Part shown: positions 42,336-51,534 of the stretch, one piece after another
How positions within the stretch are numbered: position 1 is the first letter of the stretch
How the letters are laid out: the number at the start of each line of letters is the position of its first letter
From: Citrobacter amalonaticus Y19
GTDB lineage: Bacteria > Pseudomonadota > Gammaproteobacteria > Enterobacterales > Enterobacteriaceae
NCBI RefSeq assembly: GCF_000981805.1
Contig: NZ_CP011132.1
Coordinates: 1,860,001-1,924,000, forward strand
DNA: 64,000 bases
Reading direction: 5' to 3'
Program-made: the position numbers and the translations under genes
Notes under the pieces: model-generated
Database searches by the model: none
Told to the model about the DNA's origin: nothing
The model's input: the letters and a program-made list of their open reading frames with translations, nothing else

Positions 42336-43406
42336 TTACACCGTCACAACCGGAACACGCAACGCCAGCGAACACATCAACTCATAGCCCACGGTTCCTG
42401 CTGATTTCGCCACGTCGTCAATTTTGATCTCCTTGCCCCACAGTTCCACCGGCGTCCCGATGCCTGCCTGCGGGCATGGCGTCAAATCCACCGCCAGCAT
42501 ATCCATCGACACCGTTCCCACGGTAGTGGTCCGCACGCCGTCCACCAGCACCGGCGTGCCGCCTGGCGCATGACGGGGATAACCGTCCGCGTAGCCTGCC
42601 GCCACGATGCCGATACGCTGTTCGCCTCTGGCGGTATAGCGCCCGCCATAACCGACGCGATCCCCCGCTTTCAGCGTTTGCACGCCGATGATTTCGCTGC
42701 TGAGCGTCATCACTGGCTTCAGCCCGGTATTGGCGATATCGCGCCACTGGCCTGACGGCGAAGCGCCATAAAGAATAATGCCCGGTCGCACCCAGTCAAA
42801 ATGCGCATCAGGATGCCACAGCGTGGCGGCTGAATTTGACAGTGACCGGCGGCATTCCAACCCTTCTGTGGCCAGCGCGATGCGTTCCATCGCATTGCGG
42901 ATCCCGTCAGGGTGTTCAGCGTCGGCGAAGTGCGACATCAGCGTCATTTCGCCGACGTTCGACATGGCACGCAGCTGCTGCCACACCGTTTGCAGCCGTT
43001 CCGGCAGGAAGCCCAGACGGTTCATGCCGCTGTTAACCTTCACGTAGACATCCAGCGGCGCCTTCAGCTTCGCATTCTGAATCGCTTTAAGCTGCCAGTT
43101 GCTGTGAACGCAGGTGGTCAAACGCCAGGTGTCGTACAGCGCCAAATCGTCCGCATGGAAAAACCCTTCCAGCATGAGAATTGGCCCTTTCCAGCCGCGT
43201 TCACGCAGGGTTACCGCCTCCTCCAGATTAAGGAGGGCAAAACCGTCGGTGTTGCCCAGCGCATTCCAGATCCGTTCAATGCCGTGACCATACGCATTCG
43301 CTTTCACCACCGACCAGACGCGGGCGTCCGGTGCAGCCTGACGCACAATGCTCAGGTTTTGTTTCATTGCCTGCAAGTCAAGACTGGCCAGTATAGGGCG
43401 GGTCAT
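42336..43406 (-). CDS. dadX: Catabolic alanine racemase
   Basis: 356-aa PLP-dependent racemase converting L- to D-alanine for breakdown by DadA. PLP lysine Lys35 lies in VVKANAYGHG; the C-terminal catalytic tyrosine lies in RVGYGGRYTA. It is 12 bases downstream of dadA on the same strand, forming the dadAX operon. Confidence 0.97.
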   Translation of the reverse strand: MTRPILASLDLQAMKQNLSIVRQAAPDARVWSVVKANAYGHGIERIWNALGNTDGFALLNLEEAVTLRERGWKGPILMLEGFFHADDLALYDTWRLTTCVHSNWQLKAIQNAKLKAPLDVYVKVNSGMNRLGFLPERLQTVWQQLRAMSNVGEMTLMSHFADAEHPDGIRNAMERIALATEGLECRRSLSNSAATLWHPDAHFDWVRPGIILYGASPSGQWRDIANTGLKPVMTLSSEIIGVQTLKAGDRVGYGGRYTARGEQRIGIVAAGYADGYPRHAPGGTPVLVDGVRTTTVGTVSMDMLAVDLTPCPQAGIGTPVELWGKEIKIDDVAKSAGTVGYELMCSLALRVPVVTV

Positions 43407-43418
43407 CTCGCGTCCTTC

Positions 43419-44717
43419 TTAGTTGTGTGCGCCGTGCAGATGTTGGGGACGTGAAGGCGTAAAGCCCGCGTGGTAGCGCGCCACGCTCAGATCGTCATAC
43501 GGAATGGCAGGCGTGCGACCCGACAGGATGTCGCTCAGCAACTGCCCTGAACCACAGGCCATCGTCCATCCCAGCGTACCGTGTCCGGTATTCAGCAACA
43601 GATTTTTGAAGCGGGTACGCCCCACGACCGGCGTACCGTCTGGCGTCATCGGACGCAGTCCGGTCCAGAATGTCGCCTGTTCAATATGTCCCCCGCGCGG
43701 GTAGAGATCGCGAACCACCATCTCAAGCGTTTCCCGACGCGGCTGGAGTAATTCGGTATTGAAGCCGACAATTTCTGCCATACCGCCCACGCGGATACGC
43801 TGGTCAAAACGGGTAATGGCGATTTTGTAGGTTTCATCAAGAATAGTCGAAACCGGCGCGCCATCCTCTTCCGCCACCGGAATCGTCAGCGAATAGCCTT
43901 TCAGCGGATAGACCGGAATATCGACAATCCCTTTCAGCATCGCCGTGGAGTAAGAGCCCATCGCCATGACGTACGCATCGGCTTTAACGATCTCATCACC
44001 ACATTTCACGCCGTAAATCTGCTCGCCTTCGCAAAGCAGTTTATCCACTGGCGTATTGAAGCGGAATTTAACCCCCGCCTGTTCGGCCATCTGCGCCAGA
44101 CGCTGGGTAAAGAGCTGGCAGTCGCCGGTTTCGTCATTCGGCAAACGTAAGCCGCCGGTCAGTTTGTGCGCCACTTCAGCCAGCGCCGGTTCGACTTCCG
44201 CCAGTCGACTGGCTTCCAGCAACTGATACGGCACGCCAGCGTCTTCCAGCACGGCGATGTCGCGCGTGGCGTTCTCATACTGCTGTGCGGTGCGGAACAG
44301 TTGCAGCGTGCCGCCCTGCCGTCCTTCATACTGGATACCGGTCGATTCACGCAGCGCTTTCAGGCAGTCACGGCTGTATTCCGCCAGACGCACCATCCGT
44401 CCTTTGTTTTCCATGTAGTGGCTGGTATCGCAATTACGCAGCATCTGCCACATCCATTTCAACTGGAACGGTGTGCCGTCCAGACGCACCGCCAGCGGCG
44501 CATGACGCTGGAACATCCATTTGATCGCCTTTAGCGGTACACCCGGCGCAGCCCAGGGCGCAGCATAGCCCGGAGAGATCTGCCCCGCATTCGCCGCGCT
44601 GGTTTCCAGCGCCGGGCCGGGTTCGCGATCGATGACGGTGACATCATGTCCAGCCTGACTCAGATACCAGGCGCTGGTCACGCCAACGACGCCACTTCCC
44701 AGTATGACAACTCGCAT
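43419..44717 (-). CDS. dadA: D-amino acid dehydrogenase small subunit
   Basis: 432-aa membrane-associated flavoprotein that oxidises D-alanine to pyruvate and ammonia and feeds the quinone pool. The ATG at 44717 has GGAG five bases before it; an upstream GTG overlaps that site and is rejected. FAD-binding VVILGSGVVGVTSAWYL is at the N-terminus, with the ETSAANAGQISPGYAAPW segment after it. First gene of dadAX. A class II CRP arrangement lies upstream. Confidence 0.96.
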   Translation of the reverse strand: MRVVILGSGVVGVTSAWYLSQAGHDVTVIDREPGPALETSAANAGQISPGYAAPWAAPGVPLKAIKWMFQRHAPLAVRLDGTPFQLKWMWQMLRNCDTSHYMENKGRMVRLAEYSRDCLKALRESTGIQYEGRQGGTLQLFRTAQQYENATRDIAVLEDAGVPYQLLEASRLAEVEPALAEVAHKLTGGLRLPNDETGDCQLFTQRLAQMAEQAGVKFRFNTPVDKLLCEGEQIYGVKCGDEIVKADAYVMAMGSYSTAMLKGIVDIPVYPLKGYSLTIPVAEEDGAPVSTILDETYKIAITRFDQRIRVGGMAEIVGFNTELLQPRRETLEMVVRDLYPRGGHIEQATFWTGLRPMTPDGTPVVGRTRFKNLLLNTGHGTLGWTMACGSGQLLSDILSGRTPAIPYDDLSVARYHAGFTPSRPQHLHGAHN

Positions 44718-45045
44718 AGCCACTCCGTTAACAGTAACAGTAAAAGAACAATCATCTAATTACATCTTGATAACCCAGATGAAAATATTATTCAACATAT
44801 GGCTTTTTTATGGTGACATATCTCACATATAGCAGGAGGAACAGTGAACTCATTGCTTTGGGATCTCCTGCTGTGGGTTATTTTTATCCAGCATAAAATG
44901 TTGTCATGGCCGCAAAATCCGGCGGGTAGACCAGCGGAAATCGCAAAGAAAATATTTCTCCACTGACACGGTTTTTAACAGGGTGTTCTATGCTTGAAAT
45001 GAGGTGCTCCACACAGAGAGTGCCGCCAACAATGAGGGTGCGCGA
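44718..45045. other. Divergent control region of dadA and ycgB
   Basis: 328 bases without a gene. The dadA side contains the CRP/promoter arrangement described separately. The ycgB side contains AT-rich stretches, but no promoter could be fixed. Lrp, a known dad regulator, has too loose a consensus to place by eye. Confidence 0.55.
44778..44827 (-). promoter_or_regulatory. dadA promoter with class II CRP site
   Basis: GGTGA-CATATC-TCACA (44812-44827, one mismatch in the left arm) is centred at 44819.5. A TAATAT -10 on the minus strand (44790-44785) predicts a start near 44778, placing the CRP centre at -41.5. This agrees with catabolite control of dadAX in E. coli. Confidence 0.65.
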
Positions 45046-46578
45046 ATGGCTACGATTGATTCCATGAACAAGGACACCACACGGTTGAGCGATGGACCCG
45101 ACTGGACGTTTGATCTGCTGGATGTTTATCTGGCAGAGATAGACCGGGTGGCGAAACTCTACAGACTGGATACCTACCCGCACCAGATTGAGGTCATCAC
45201 CTCCGAGCAGATGATGGATGCATACTCCAGCGTCGGGATGCCCATTAACTATCCTCACTGGTCGTTTGGCAAAAAATTCATCGAGACTGAACGGCTGTAT
45301 AAACACGGTCAGCAGGGGCTGGCCTATGAGATTGTGATTAACTCCAACCCGTGTATTGCCTATCTGATGGAGGAAAACACCATCACCATGCAGGCGCTGG
45401 TGATGGCGCACGCCTGCTATGGACATAACTCCTTCTTCAAAAATAATTATCTGTTTCGCAGCTGGACCGACGCCAGTTCCATTGTTGATTACCTGATCTT
45501 CGCGCGTAATTACATTACCCAGTGCGAAGAGCGGTACGGCGTAGACGAGGTTGAGCGATTGCTCGACTCCTGCCACGCGCTGATGAATTACGGCGTTGAC
45601 CGCTATAAACGCCCGCAGAAAATCTCCCTTCAGGAGGAGAAGGCCCGCCAGCAGAGTCGCGAAGAGTATCTGCAAAGCCAGGTGAATATGCTGTGGCGTA
45701 CCCTGCCGAAGAAAGAGGAAGAGAAGACGGTCGCCGAAGCGCGGCGCTATCCTTCCGAGCCGCAAGAGAACCTGCTCTATTTTATGGAAAAAAATGCCCC
45801 GCTGCTGGAGTCATGGCAGCGTGAGATCCTGCGCATTGTACGCAAAGTCAGCCAGTATTTTTATCCGCAGAAACAGACCCAGGTGATGAACGAAGGCTGG
45901 GCCACTTTCTGGCATTACACCATTCTGAACCACCTGTATGACGAGGGGAAAGTCACCGAACGTTTTATGCTGGAGTTTTTACACAGCCACACCAACGTGG
46001 TATTCCAGCCGCCTTATAACAGCCCGTGGTACAGCGGCATAAACCCTTACGCGCTGGGGTTCGCCATGTTCCAGGACATCAAGCGTATCTGTCAGTCGCC
46101 GACGGAAGAAGATAAGTACTGGTTCCCTGATATCGCGGGCTCCGACTGGCTGGACACGCTGCATTTTGCCATGCGGGACTTCAAAGATGAGAGTTTCATC
46201 AGCCAGTTCCTGTCACCGAAGGTGATGCGCGATTTCCGCCTCTTTACGGTGCTGGATGACGACCGGCATAACTACCTGGAGATCTCTGCCATTCATAACG
46301 AAGAAGGCTACCGCGAAATTCGTAACCGCCTCTCGTCGCAATATAATCTGAGCAACGTGGAGCCGAATATTCAGGTCTGGAACGTGGATCTGCGGGGCGA
46401 TCGCTCCCTTACACTGCGCTATATCCCGCATAATCGTGCGCCGCTGGATAAAGGACGCAAAGAGGTGCTCAAGCATGTGCATCGGCTGTGGGGATTTGAT
46501 GTGATGCTGGAGCAGCAAAACGAGGACGGAAGCGTGGAACTGCTGGAGCGTTGTCCGCCCAGAATGAACAGCCTGTAA
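45046..46578 (+). CDS. ycgB: YcgB, SpoVR family protein
   Basis: 510 aa from the ATG at 45046 after GAGGGTG, the E. coli length; the frame is open 14 codons upstream. It is a soluble protein of the SpoVR family, with conserved ENTITMQALVMAHACYGHNS and QTQVMNEGWATFWHY segments rich in His/Glu that resemble metal sites. In Bacillus the family acts in spore cortex formation; in enterobacteria it is part of the general stress response, with unknown biochemistry. It is single-gene and ends at a bidirectional terminator. Confidence 0.95.
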   Translation: MATIDSMNKDTTRLSDGPDWTFDLLDVYLAEIDRVAKLYRLDTYPHQIEVITSEQMMDAYSSVGMPINYPHWSFGKKFIETERLYKHGQQGLAYEIVINSNPCIAYLMEENTITMQALVMAHACYGHNSFFKNNYLFRSWTDASSIVDYLIFARNYITQCEERYGVDEVERLLDSCHALMNYGVDRYKRPQKISLQEEKARQQSREEYLQSQVNMLWRTLPKKEEEKTVAEARRYPSEPQENLLYFMEKNAPLLESWQREILRIVRKVSQYFYPQKQTQVMNEGWATFWHYTILNHLYDEGKVTERFMLEFLHSHTNVVFQPPYNSPWYSGINPYALGFAMFQDIKRICQSPTEEDKYWFPDIAGSDWLDTLHFAMRDFKDESFISQFLSPKVMRDFRLFTVLDDDRHNYLEISAIHNEEGYREIRNRLSSQYNLSNVEPNIQVWNVDLRGDRSLTLRYIPHNRAPLDKGRKEVLKHVHRLWGFDVMLEQQNEDGSVELLERCPPRMNSL

Positions 46579-46584
46579 AACAAA

Positions 46585-46614
46585 AACCCCCTCATCATGA
46601 GGGGGTTCGTTTTT
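46585..46614. terminator. Bidirectional terminator between ycgB and fadR
   Basis: CCCCCTC-ATCAT-GAGGGGG with an A-run before and TTCGTTTTT after it. Serves both convergent genes. Confidence 0.9.
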
Positions 46615-47332
46615 AGCGGCCCTGAATGGCTAAATCGCCTGGCAGGTTTTTCTGCATCCGGTGCCAGATCTCGCCGCTGTCATGACCGTAACGACGCACC
46701 GTTTCGTACACCTGATCGTGCGCGCCCTGTAAGCACAGTTGCGACAACCTATGATAGAAACCGAGCGCCAGGCTGCGGGCTTCCGGATTGGAGAAGTAGT
46801 GACGGCCAATGCGAGTATACAGCCCTTTCATTCCGTTCAGGATCAGGCCATAAATCGGGTTGCCGGAGGCAAACGCCAGACCGCGGAAAATGTTGTAATC
46901 GAGATCGGCAAACGCATCGGCGTGATCGGCCACTTCCTTCGCCGTCGCCAGCACTTCCTGCGCTTTGTCAGGATGCTGACGAAACGCAGTACGAATGAAG
47001 ATGGTGGAGATGTTGGTCCGCACCGACAGCAGATTATCGATCAACTGCGGAACGCTTTCGTGATCGAGACGCGCCAGCGTTTCAAGAATATTCAGTCCGG
47101 AGGTTTCCCAGAAATTATTCACCTTCGTCGGTTTGCCATGCTGAATGGTCAACCAACCGTCTCGCGCCAGACGCTGCAGCACTTCACGTAAAGTGGTACG
47201 AGTCACCCCGATGAGTTCGGAGAGTTCTCGTTCTGCAGGCAAGATAGTGCCAGGGGGGAAGCGGTTGTTCCAGATACTTTCAATGATGTACTCTTCCGCG
47301 AAACCCGCCGGGCTCTGCGCCTTAATGACCAT
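46613..47332 (-). CDS. fadR: Fatty acid metabolism regulator FadR
   Basis: 239 aa from the ATG at 47332, the E. coli length; the frame is open 26 codons further but lacks a site. N-terminal winged helix with AERELSELIGVTRTTLREVL, and a C-terminal acyl-CoA binding domain. Without long-chain acyl-CoA it represses fad degradation genes and activates fabA/fabB; acyl-CoA releases it from DNA. Divergent from nhaB as in E. coli. Confidence 0.97.
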   Translation of the reverse strand: MVIKAQSPAGFAEEYIIESIWNNRFPPGTILPAERELSELIGVTRTTLREVLQRLARDGWLTIQHGKPTKVNNFWETSGLNILETLARLDHESVPQLIDNLLSVRTNISTIFIRTAFRQHPDKAQEVLATAKEVADHADAFADLDYNIFRGLAFASGNPIYGLILNGMKGLYTRIGRHYFSNPEARSLALGFYHRLSQLCLQGAHDQVYETVRRYGHDSGEIWHRMQKNLPGDLAIQGR

Positions 47333-47554
47333 AGTGAGATTTCCATTACACAGCAAAACATAGTTACACTCATCATACCAGACGGGGTACACGCCCGATA
47401 GCAGACTCAATGAAGAAAAAGTGGATCAAGGCTTCATTTTCTTGATAACACGGGCTGTTGGGGGTTAAAGGCTTGCCTGCATTCAGGCTGACCGTTACTC
47501 TTTGTGGCTAACCATAAAAACATCATTTCAATAAATAAGGTAAGGGAAACCACA

Positions 47555-49096
47555 ATGGAACTCTCATGGGGCCGCGCGTTCTGGCGCAACTTCTTAGGCC
47601 AGTCACCAGACTGGTACAAGCTCGCACTACTGACCTTCCTGATAGTTAATCCACTGATTTTCATCATCAATCCCTTTGTTGCGGGCTGGTTGCTGGTGGC
47701 GGAATTTATCTTCACGCTGGCGATGGCCCTGAAGTGTTACCCGCTGCTGCCGGGCGGTTTGCTGGCAATTGAAGCGGTTATGATAGGGATGACCAGCGCC
47801 GCGCATGTTCGTGAAGAGGTGGCAAACAATCTGGAAGTCTTGCTGCTGCTGATGTTCATGGTCGCAGGCATCTATTTTATGAAGCAGCTACTGCTGTTTA
47901 TTTTTACCCGTCTGCTGCTGAGCATTCGCTCCAAAACGCTACTGTCACTGGCGTTTTGTGTGGCGGCGGCTTTCCTTTCCGCCTTCCTTGATGCGCTGAC
48001 CGTGGTGGCCGTGGTGATAAGCGTCGCTGTCGGATTCTATGGGATCTATCACCGCGTGGCCTCTTCCCGTGCTGACGATCATGACATTCTTGATGACAGC
48101 CATATCGATCAACACTACAAAACGGTACTCGAACAGTTTCGGGGTTTCCTTCGTAGCCTGATGATGCATGCCGGAGTGGGCACCGCGCTGGGCGGCGTGA
48201 TGACGATGGTGGGAGAACCACAGAACCTGATCATCGCCAAAGCCGCTGGCTGGCATTTTGGCGACTTCTTCCTGCGGATGTCGCCGGTCACCGTTCCGGT
48301 ACTGATTTGCGGCCTGCTCACCTGCGTACTGGTTGAGAAGTTGCGCTGGTTTGGCTATGGCGAAACGCTGCCGGAAAAAGTGCGTGACGTATTGCAACAG
48401 TTTGACGATCAAAGCCATCAGCAGCGCAACCGTCAGGACAGATTAAAGCTGATCGTTCAGGCCATTATCGGCGTCTGGCTGGTTATTGCCCTGGCGCTGC
48501 ATCTGGCGGAAGTGGGACTGATTGGTCTGTCCGTCATTATCTTTGCCACCTCGCTGACCGGCGTGACCGATGAGCATGCGATTGGTAAGGCGTTCACCGA
48601 ATCCCTGCCGTTCACCGCGCTGCTGACGGTCTTTTTCTCTATTGTGGCGGTGATCATCGACCAGCAACTCTTCTCACCGATTATCCAGTTTGTGTTGCAG
48701 GCCTCGGAGCACGCGCAGTTGACGCTGTTCTATCTCTTCAACGGCTTACTCTCGTCGATCTCGGATAATGTCTTCGTTGGTACGATTTACATTAACGAAG
48801 CCAAAGCGGCCATGGAAAGCGGCGCTATCTCTCTGTCACAGTACGAACTGTTGGCCGTAGCGATCAACACCGGGACTAACCTGCCTTCCGTAGCGACGCC
48901 AAACGGTCAGGCAGCGTTTCTGTTCCTGCTCACTTCCGCGCTGGCACCGCTGATTCGCCTCTCCTATGGCCGGATGGTCTGGATGGCGTTGCCGTATACC
49001 ATCGTACTGACGCTGGTCGGTCTGCTGTGCGTTGAGTTTACCCTGACGCCGCTCACCGAGTGGATGACGCAAACCGGCTGGTTAGCTACACTTTAA
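47555..49096 (+). CDS. nhaB: Na+/H+ antiporter NhaB
   Basis: 513 aa from the ATG at 47555 after AAGGGAAAC, the E. coli length; the open frame starts 17 codons earlier. Electrogenic exchange of Na+ for H+ in the inner membrane. About twelve membrane segments, with conserved FLSAFLDALTVVAVVISV and the MMHAGVGTALGG region. No neighbour in the same direction shares its operon; a terminator follows. Confidence 0.96.
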   Translation: MELSWGRAFWRNFLGQSPDWYKLALLTFLIVNPLIFIINPFVAGWLLVAEFIFTLAMALKCYPLLPGGLLAIEAVMIGMTSAAHVREEVANNLEVLLLLMFMVAGIYFMKQLLLFIFTRLLLSIRSKTLLSLAFCVAAAFLSAFLDALTVVAVVISVAVGFYGIYHRVASSRADDHDILDDSHIDQHYKTVLEQFRGFLRSLMMHAGVGTALGGVMTMVGEPQNLIIAKAAGWHFGDFFLRMSPVTVPVLICGLLTCVLVEKLRWFGYGETLPEKVRDVLQQFDDQSHQQRNRQDRLKLIVQAIIGVWLVIALALHLAEVGLIGLSVIIFATSLTGVTDEHAIGKAFTESLPFTALLTVFFSIVAVIIDQQLFSPIIQFVLQASEHAQLTLFYLFNGLLSSISDNVFVGTIYINEAKAAMESGAISLSQYELLAVAINTGTNLPSVATPNGQAAFLFLLTSALAPLIRLSYGRMVWMALPYTIVLTLVGLLCVEFTLTPLTEWMTQTGWLATL

Positions 49097-49105
49097 TAAC
49101 AACTT

Positions 49106-49137
49106 ACCGGGCATTTCACTGCCCGGTTTGCCTTTTT
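49106..49137 (+). terminator. nhaB terminator
   Basis: ACCGGGCA / TGCCCGGT stem with a TTTCAC loop, followed by TTGCCTTTTT. Confidence 0.88.
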
Positions 49138-49240
49138 GCATGATATTTATCCGATTACACAATATTTAAGTTTCTCCTGGTGGCGCTGTGATCGAATTGG
49201 TTTACACTGCCGTGTCTACGCATGTTGCAGGGAAATTATT

Positions 49241-49771
49241 ATGTTGCGATATTTAAACCAGTGCTCACGGGGTCGGGGCGCTTGGTTATTAATGGCTTTT
49301 ACTGCCCTGGCGCTTGAACTGGTCGCGCTGTGGTTCCAGCATGTTATGCTGCTTAAGCCGTGTGTGCTGTGCATCTATGAGCGCTGTGCGCTGTTTGGCA
49401 TCATGGGGGCCGGACTGGTCGGTGCGATTGCACCTAAAACACCGCTGCGTTACGTGGCGTTGATTATCTGGATCTACAGTGCCTGGCGCGGTGTGCAACT
49501 GACCTGGGAACACACCATGATCCAGTTGCACCCTTCTCCGTTCATGACCTGTGATTTCATGGCTCGCTTCCCCAGCTGGTTGCCGCTGGATAAATGGGTG
49601 CCGCAGGTGTTTGTTGCCTCGGGGGATTGCGCTGAGCGCCAGTGGGAATTTTTATCGTTGGAAATGCCGCAATGGTTACTGGGCATTTTTGCGGCCTATC
49701 TGCTCGTCGCGGTTCTGGTCCTGCTTGTCCAGCCGCTTAAACCGAAAAGACGCGATCTGTTCGGTCGCTAA
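49241..49771 (+). CDS. dsbB: Disulfide bond formation protein DsbB
   Basis: 176 aa from the ATG at 49241, matching E. coli; the frame continues 35 codons upstream through the nhaB-dsbB gap and is not used. Four membrane helices; the two redox cysteine pairs are Cys41/Cys44 and Cys104/Cys130. It reoxidises DsbA and passes electrons to quinone. The downstream umuDC and hlyE genes of E. coli are absent here. Confidence 0.97.
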   Translation: MLRYLNQCSRGRGAWLLMAFTALALELVALWFQHVMLLKPCVLCIYERCALFGIMGAGLVGAIAPKTPLRYVALIIWIYSAWRGVQLTWEHTMIQLHPSPFMTCDFMARFPSWLPLDKWVPQVFVASGDCAERQWEFLSLEMPQWLLGIFAAYLLVAVLVLLVQPLKPKRRDLFGR

Positions 49772-49777
49772 TCTCAG

Positions 49778-49804
49778 ACGCTCCCAGCCGGGAGCGTTTT
49801 TTTT
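49778..49804 (+). terminator. dsbB terminator
   Basis: CGCTCCC-AGCC-GGGAGCG followed by eight T; a strong rho-independent terminator. Confidence 0.93.
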
Positions 49805-49847
49805 GCCTTAAACACATTACCGAAACCCTGAAATCAGAGCGGGCGAG

Positions 49848-50309
49848 TCAATCCGCCCATGACGGTTTGTTCAGGATATGGTCCTGCCAGTCATGTACTT
49901 CTGACTCTCTTACCGCAATGTGGCGTACCGAAATTCGCTCGCCGTGCATTGCCGCTTTCGACCCCGTCAGCAGCGGATGCCACGCCGGCAGCCCTTTTCC
50001 TTCCGCCAGCAGACGATAGGCACACGTCATCGGCAACCATTCAAAGGTCGGCAGGTTATCACGGGTTAACTTGATGCAGTCAGGCTCGTACTCGAACCGG
50101 CGTTCATAGTTGCGACACTGGCAGGTTTTAATATTGAGCTGGCGACAGGCGACGTTGGTGAAATAAATCTCGTCGGTATCCTCGTCCATCAGCTTATGCA
50201 GGCAGCACTGACCGCAGCCATCGCATAACGACTCCCATTCGGCATCGGTCATTTCATCCAGGGTTTTACGTTGCCAGAAAGGTAAATCGCTCATCAGGGT
50301 ATCCGCCAT
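49848..50309 (-). CDS. ycgN: YcgN, UPF0260 cysteine-cluster protein
   Basis: 153 aa from the ATG at 50309, as in E. coli. Cysteine motifs CDGCGQCC and CQCRNY suggest a metal or Fe-S site, consistent with its family (YkgJ-like cysteine cluster). Function unknown. It starts the series ycgN-ycgM-ycgL, all on the minus strand, leading to divergent minC. Confidence 0.93.
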   Translation of the reverse strand: MADTLMSDLPFWQRKTLDEMTDAEWESLCDGCGQCCLHKLMDEDTDEIYFTNVACRQLNIKTCQCRNYERRFEYEPDCIKLTRDNLPTFEWLPMTCAYRLLAEGKGLPAWHPLLTGSKAAMHGERISVRHIAVRESEVHDWQDHILNKPSWAD

Positions 50310-50386
50310 TGCTATAAAGCTGCACCTTATAACCAGTCTGGCACGCTGATGCAAGTTTTGCCGCCCAAAAAGGCGGCAAACAGGTG

Positions 50387-51046
50387 TTACAGGACGCGGG
50401 TCGTCAGGGAATGGCCGTTAAAATTGACCACCAGCTCATCGCCACTGGCGAGCGGTCCGACGCCTTCCGGGGTGCCAGTCAGCACGACGTCGCCGGCTTT
50501 GAGGGTAAAGAATTTGCTCATATAGGCGATTAAGGGGACGATTTTGTGGATCATATCCGCCGTCGAGCCCTGCTGGCGAACCTCGCCATTGACGGTCAGG
50601 CCCAGCGGCGTCGCCTGCGGATCGCCGTTAAATTCCGCGGCCGGAATAAACCCGGACAGCGGGCACGAGTTATCGAATCCTTTTGCCTTCTCCCAAGGCT
50701 GTCCGGCCTTCTTCATCTTGCCCTGAATGTCACGTAACGTCAGGTCGAGCGCCACGCCATATCCGGCGATCGCCTTACGGACATGCTCTTCAGTCGCCTG
50801 ACGCAGCGTCGCGCCGATTAATACCGCCAGCTCGACCTCATGGTGCACCGAGCCCATATCTGTCGGAATGACCAGCGGCTGGCGCAAATCGCACAGGGCG
50901 GTTTCCGGCTTGATAAACAGCACCGGCTCATCCGGCATGACGCTACCCATTTCTTTGATGTGATTGGCGTAGTTGCTGCCCACGCACACTACTTTACTTA
51001 CCGGGTAGTCAAGCAGCGCACCCTGCCAGTTATGATGTTGATACAT
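50387..51046 (-). CDS. ycgM: YcgM, fumarylacetoacetate hydrolase family protein
   Basis: 219-aa cytoplasmic enzyme of the FAH superfamily. The conserved metal-binding region includes SVHHEVELAVLIG, and the C-terminus holds GDVVLTGTPEGVGPL. Family members hydrolyse or decarboxylate small beta-keto acids such as oxaloacetate or acylpyruvates. The E. coli substrate is not firmly settled. Same direction as ycgN and ycgL. Confidence 0.93.
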   Translation of the reverse strand: MYQHHNWQGALLDYPVSKVVCVGSNYANHIKEMGSVMPDEPVLFIKPETALCDLRQPLVIPTDMGSVHHEVELAVLIGATLRQATEEHVRKAIAGYGVALDLTLRDIQGKMKKAGQPWEKAKGFDNSCPLSGFIPAAEFNGDPQATPLGLTVNGEVRQQGSTADMIHKIVPLIAYMSKFFTLKAGDVVLTGTPEGVGPLASGDELVVNFNGHSLTTRVL

Positions 51047-51114
51047 TCATTTTCCCCTAATTTGTCATCGTTGACTTCAGGAATGGTACCGACAGGCATG
51101 ACGCCGGGTACCGT

Positions 51115-51408
51115 TTATTTATCGGTTTCTGGATTGTTTTGTGTGGCGTTGAAACGATGTTGCTTCAATAAATCTTCAGGCGGCGGAGGCAGTTGTAAAT
51201 AATATCCCTGCTCCATTAAGGCTTGTTTTACTTTATCCAGCGAGGCGTTGACTAACTTTTTACTCCCGTCCAGCGGCAATATCATTGCCAGCTGCGGCTG
51301 ACCAAATCCTTTCATCAGTTCTTCAGGCACGCGTGAAAAATCGTCTTTTTTTTCGACATACAAATAGGTCTGGTCACGCTTAGCACTTCTGTAGATCACA
51401 CAAAACAT
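51115..51408 (-). CDS. ycgL: YcgL domain protein
   Basis: 97 aa, start at MFCVIYRS; E. coli YcgL has a slightly longer N-terminus. Conserved YLYVEKKDDFSRVP and GYYLQLPPPPEDLL define the family. Small soluble protein with unknown function. Divergent from minC with a gap of 126 bases that must hold both promoters. Confidence 0.92.
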   Translation of the reverse strand: MFCVIYRSAKRDQTYLYVEKKDDFSRVPEELMKGFGQPQLAMILPLDGSKKLVNASLDKVKQALMEQGYYLQLPPPPEDLLKQHRFNATQNNPETDK

Positions 51409-51534
51409 ACATTTTACTCTGAATTAAACGGATGGCGACTTGCCTCAATATAATAGTGACTATAACATGCCTTCTGGACTTCGGAATATCACTCCACATC
51501 GGGGATGATAAATAGCAAATTGAGTAAGGCCAGG

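Noticed and set aside
44884..45765. 293-codon minus-strand frame over the start of ycgB
   Set aside because: Antisense to the conserved ycgB coding region.
49136..49240. 35-codon upstream extension of dsbB
   Set aside because: It would start inside the nhaB terminator and add a non-conserved segment; the ATG at 49241 matches the family.
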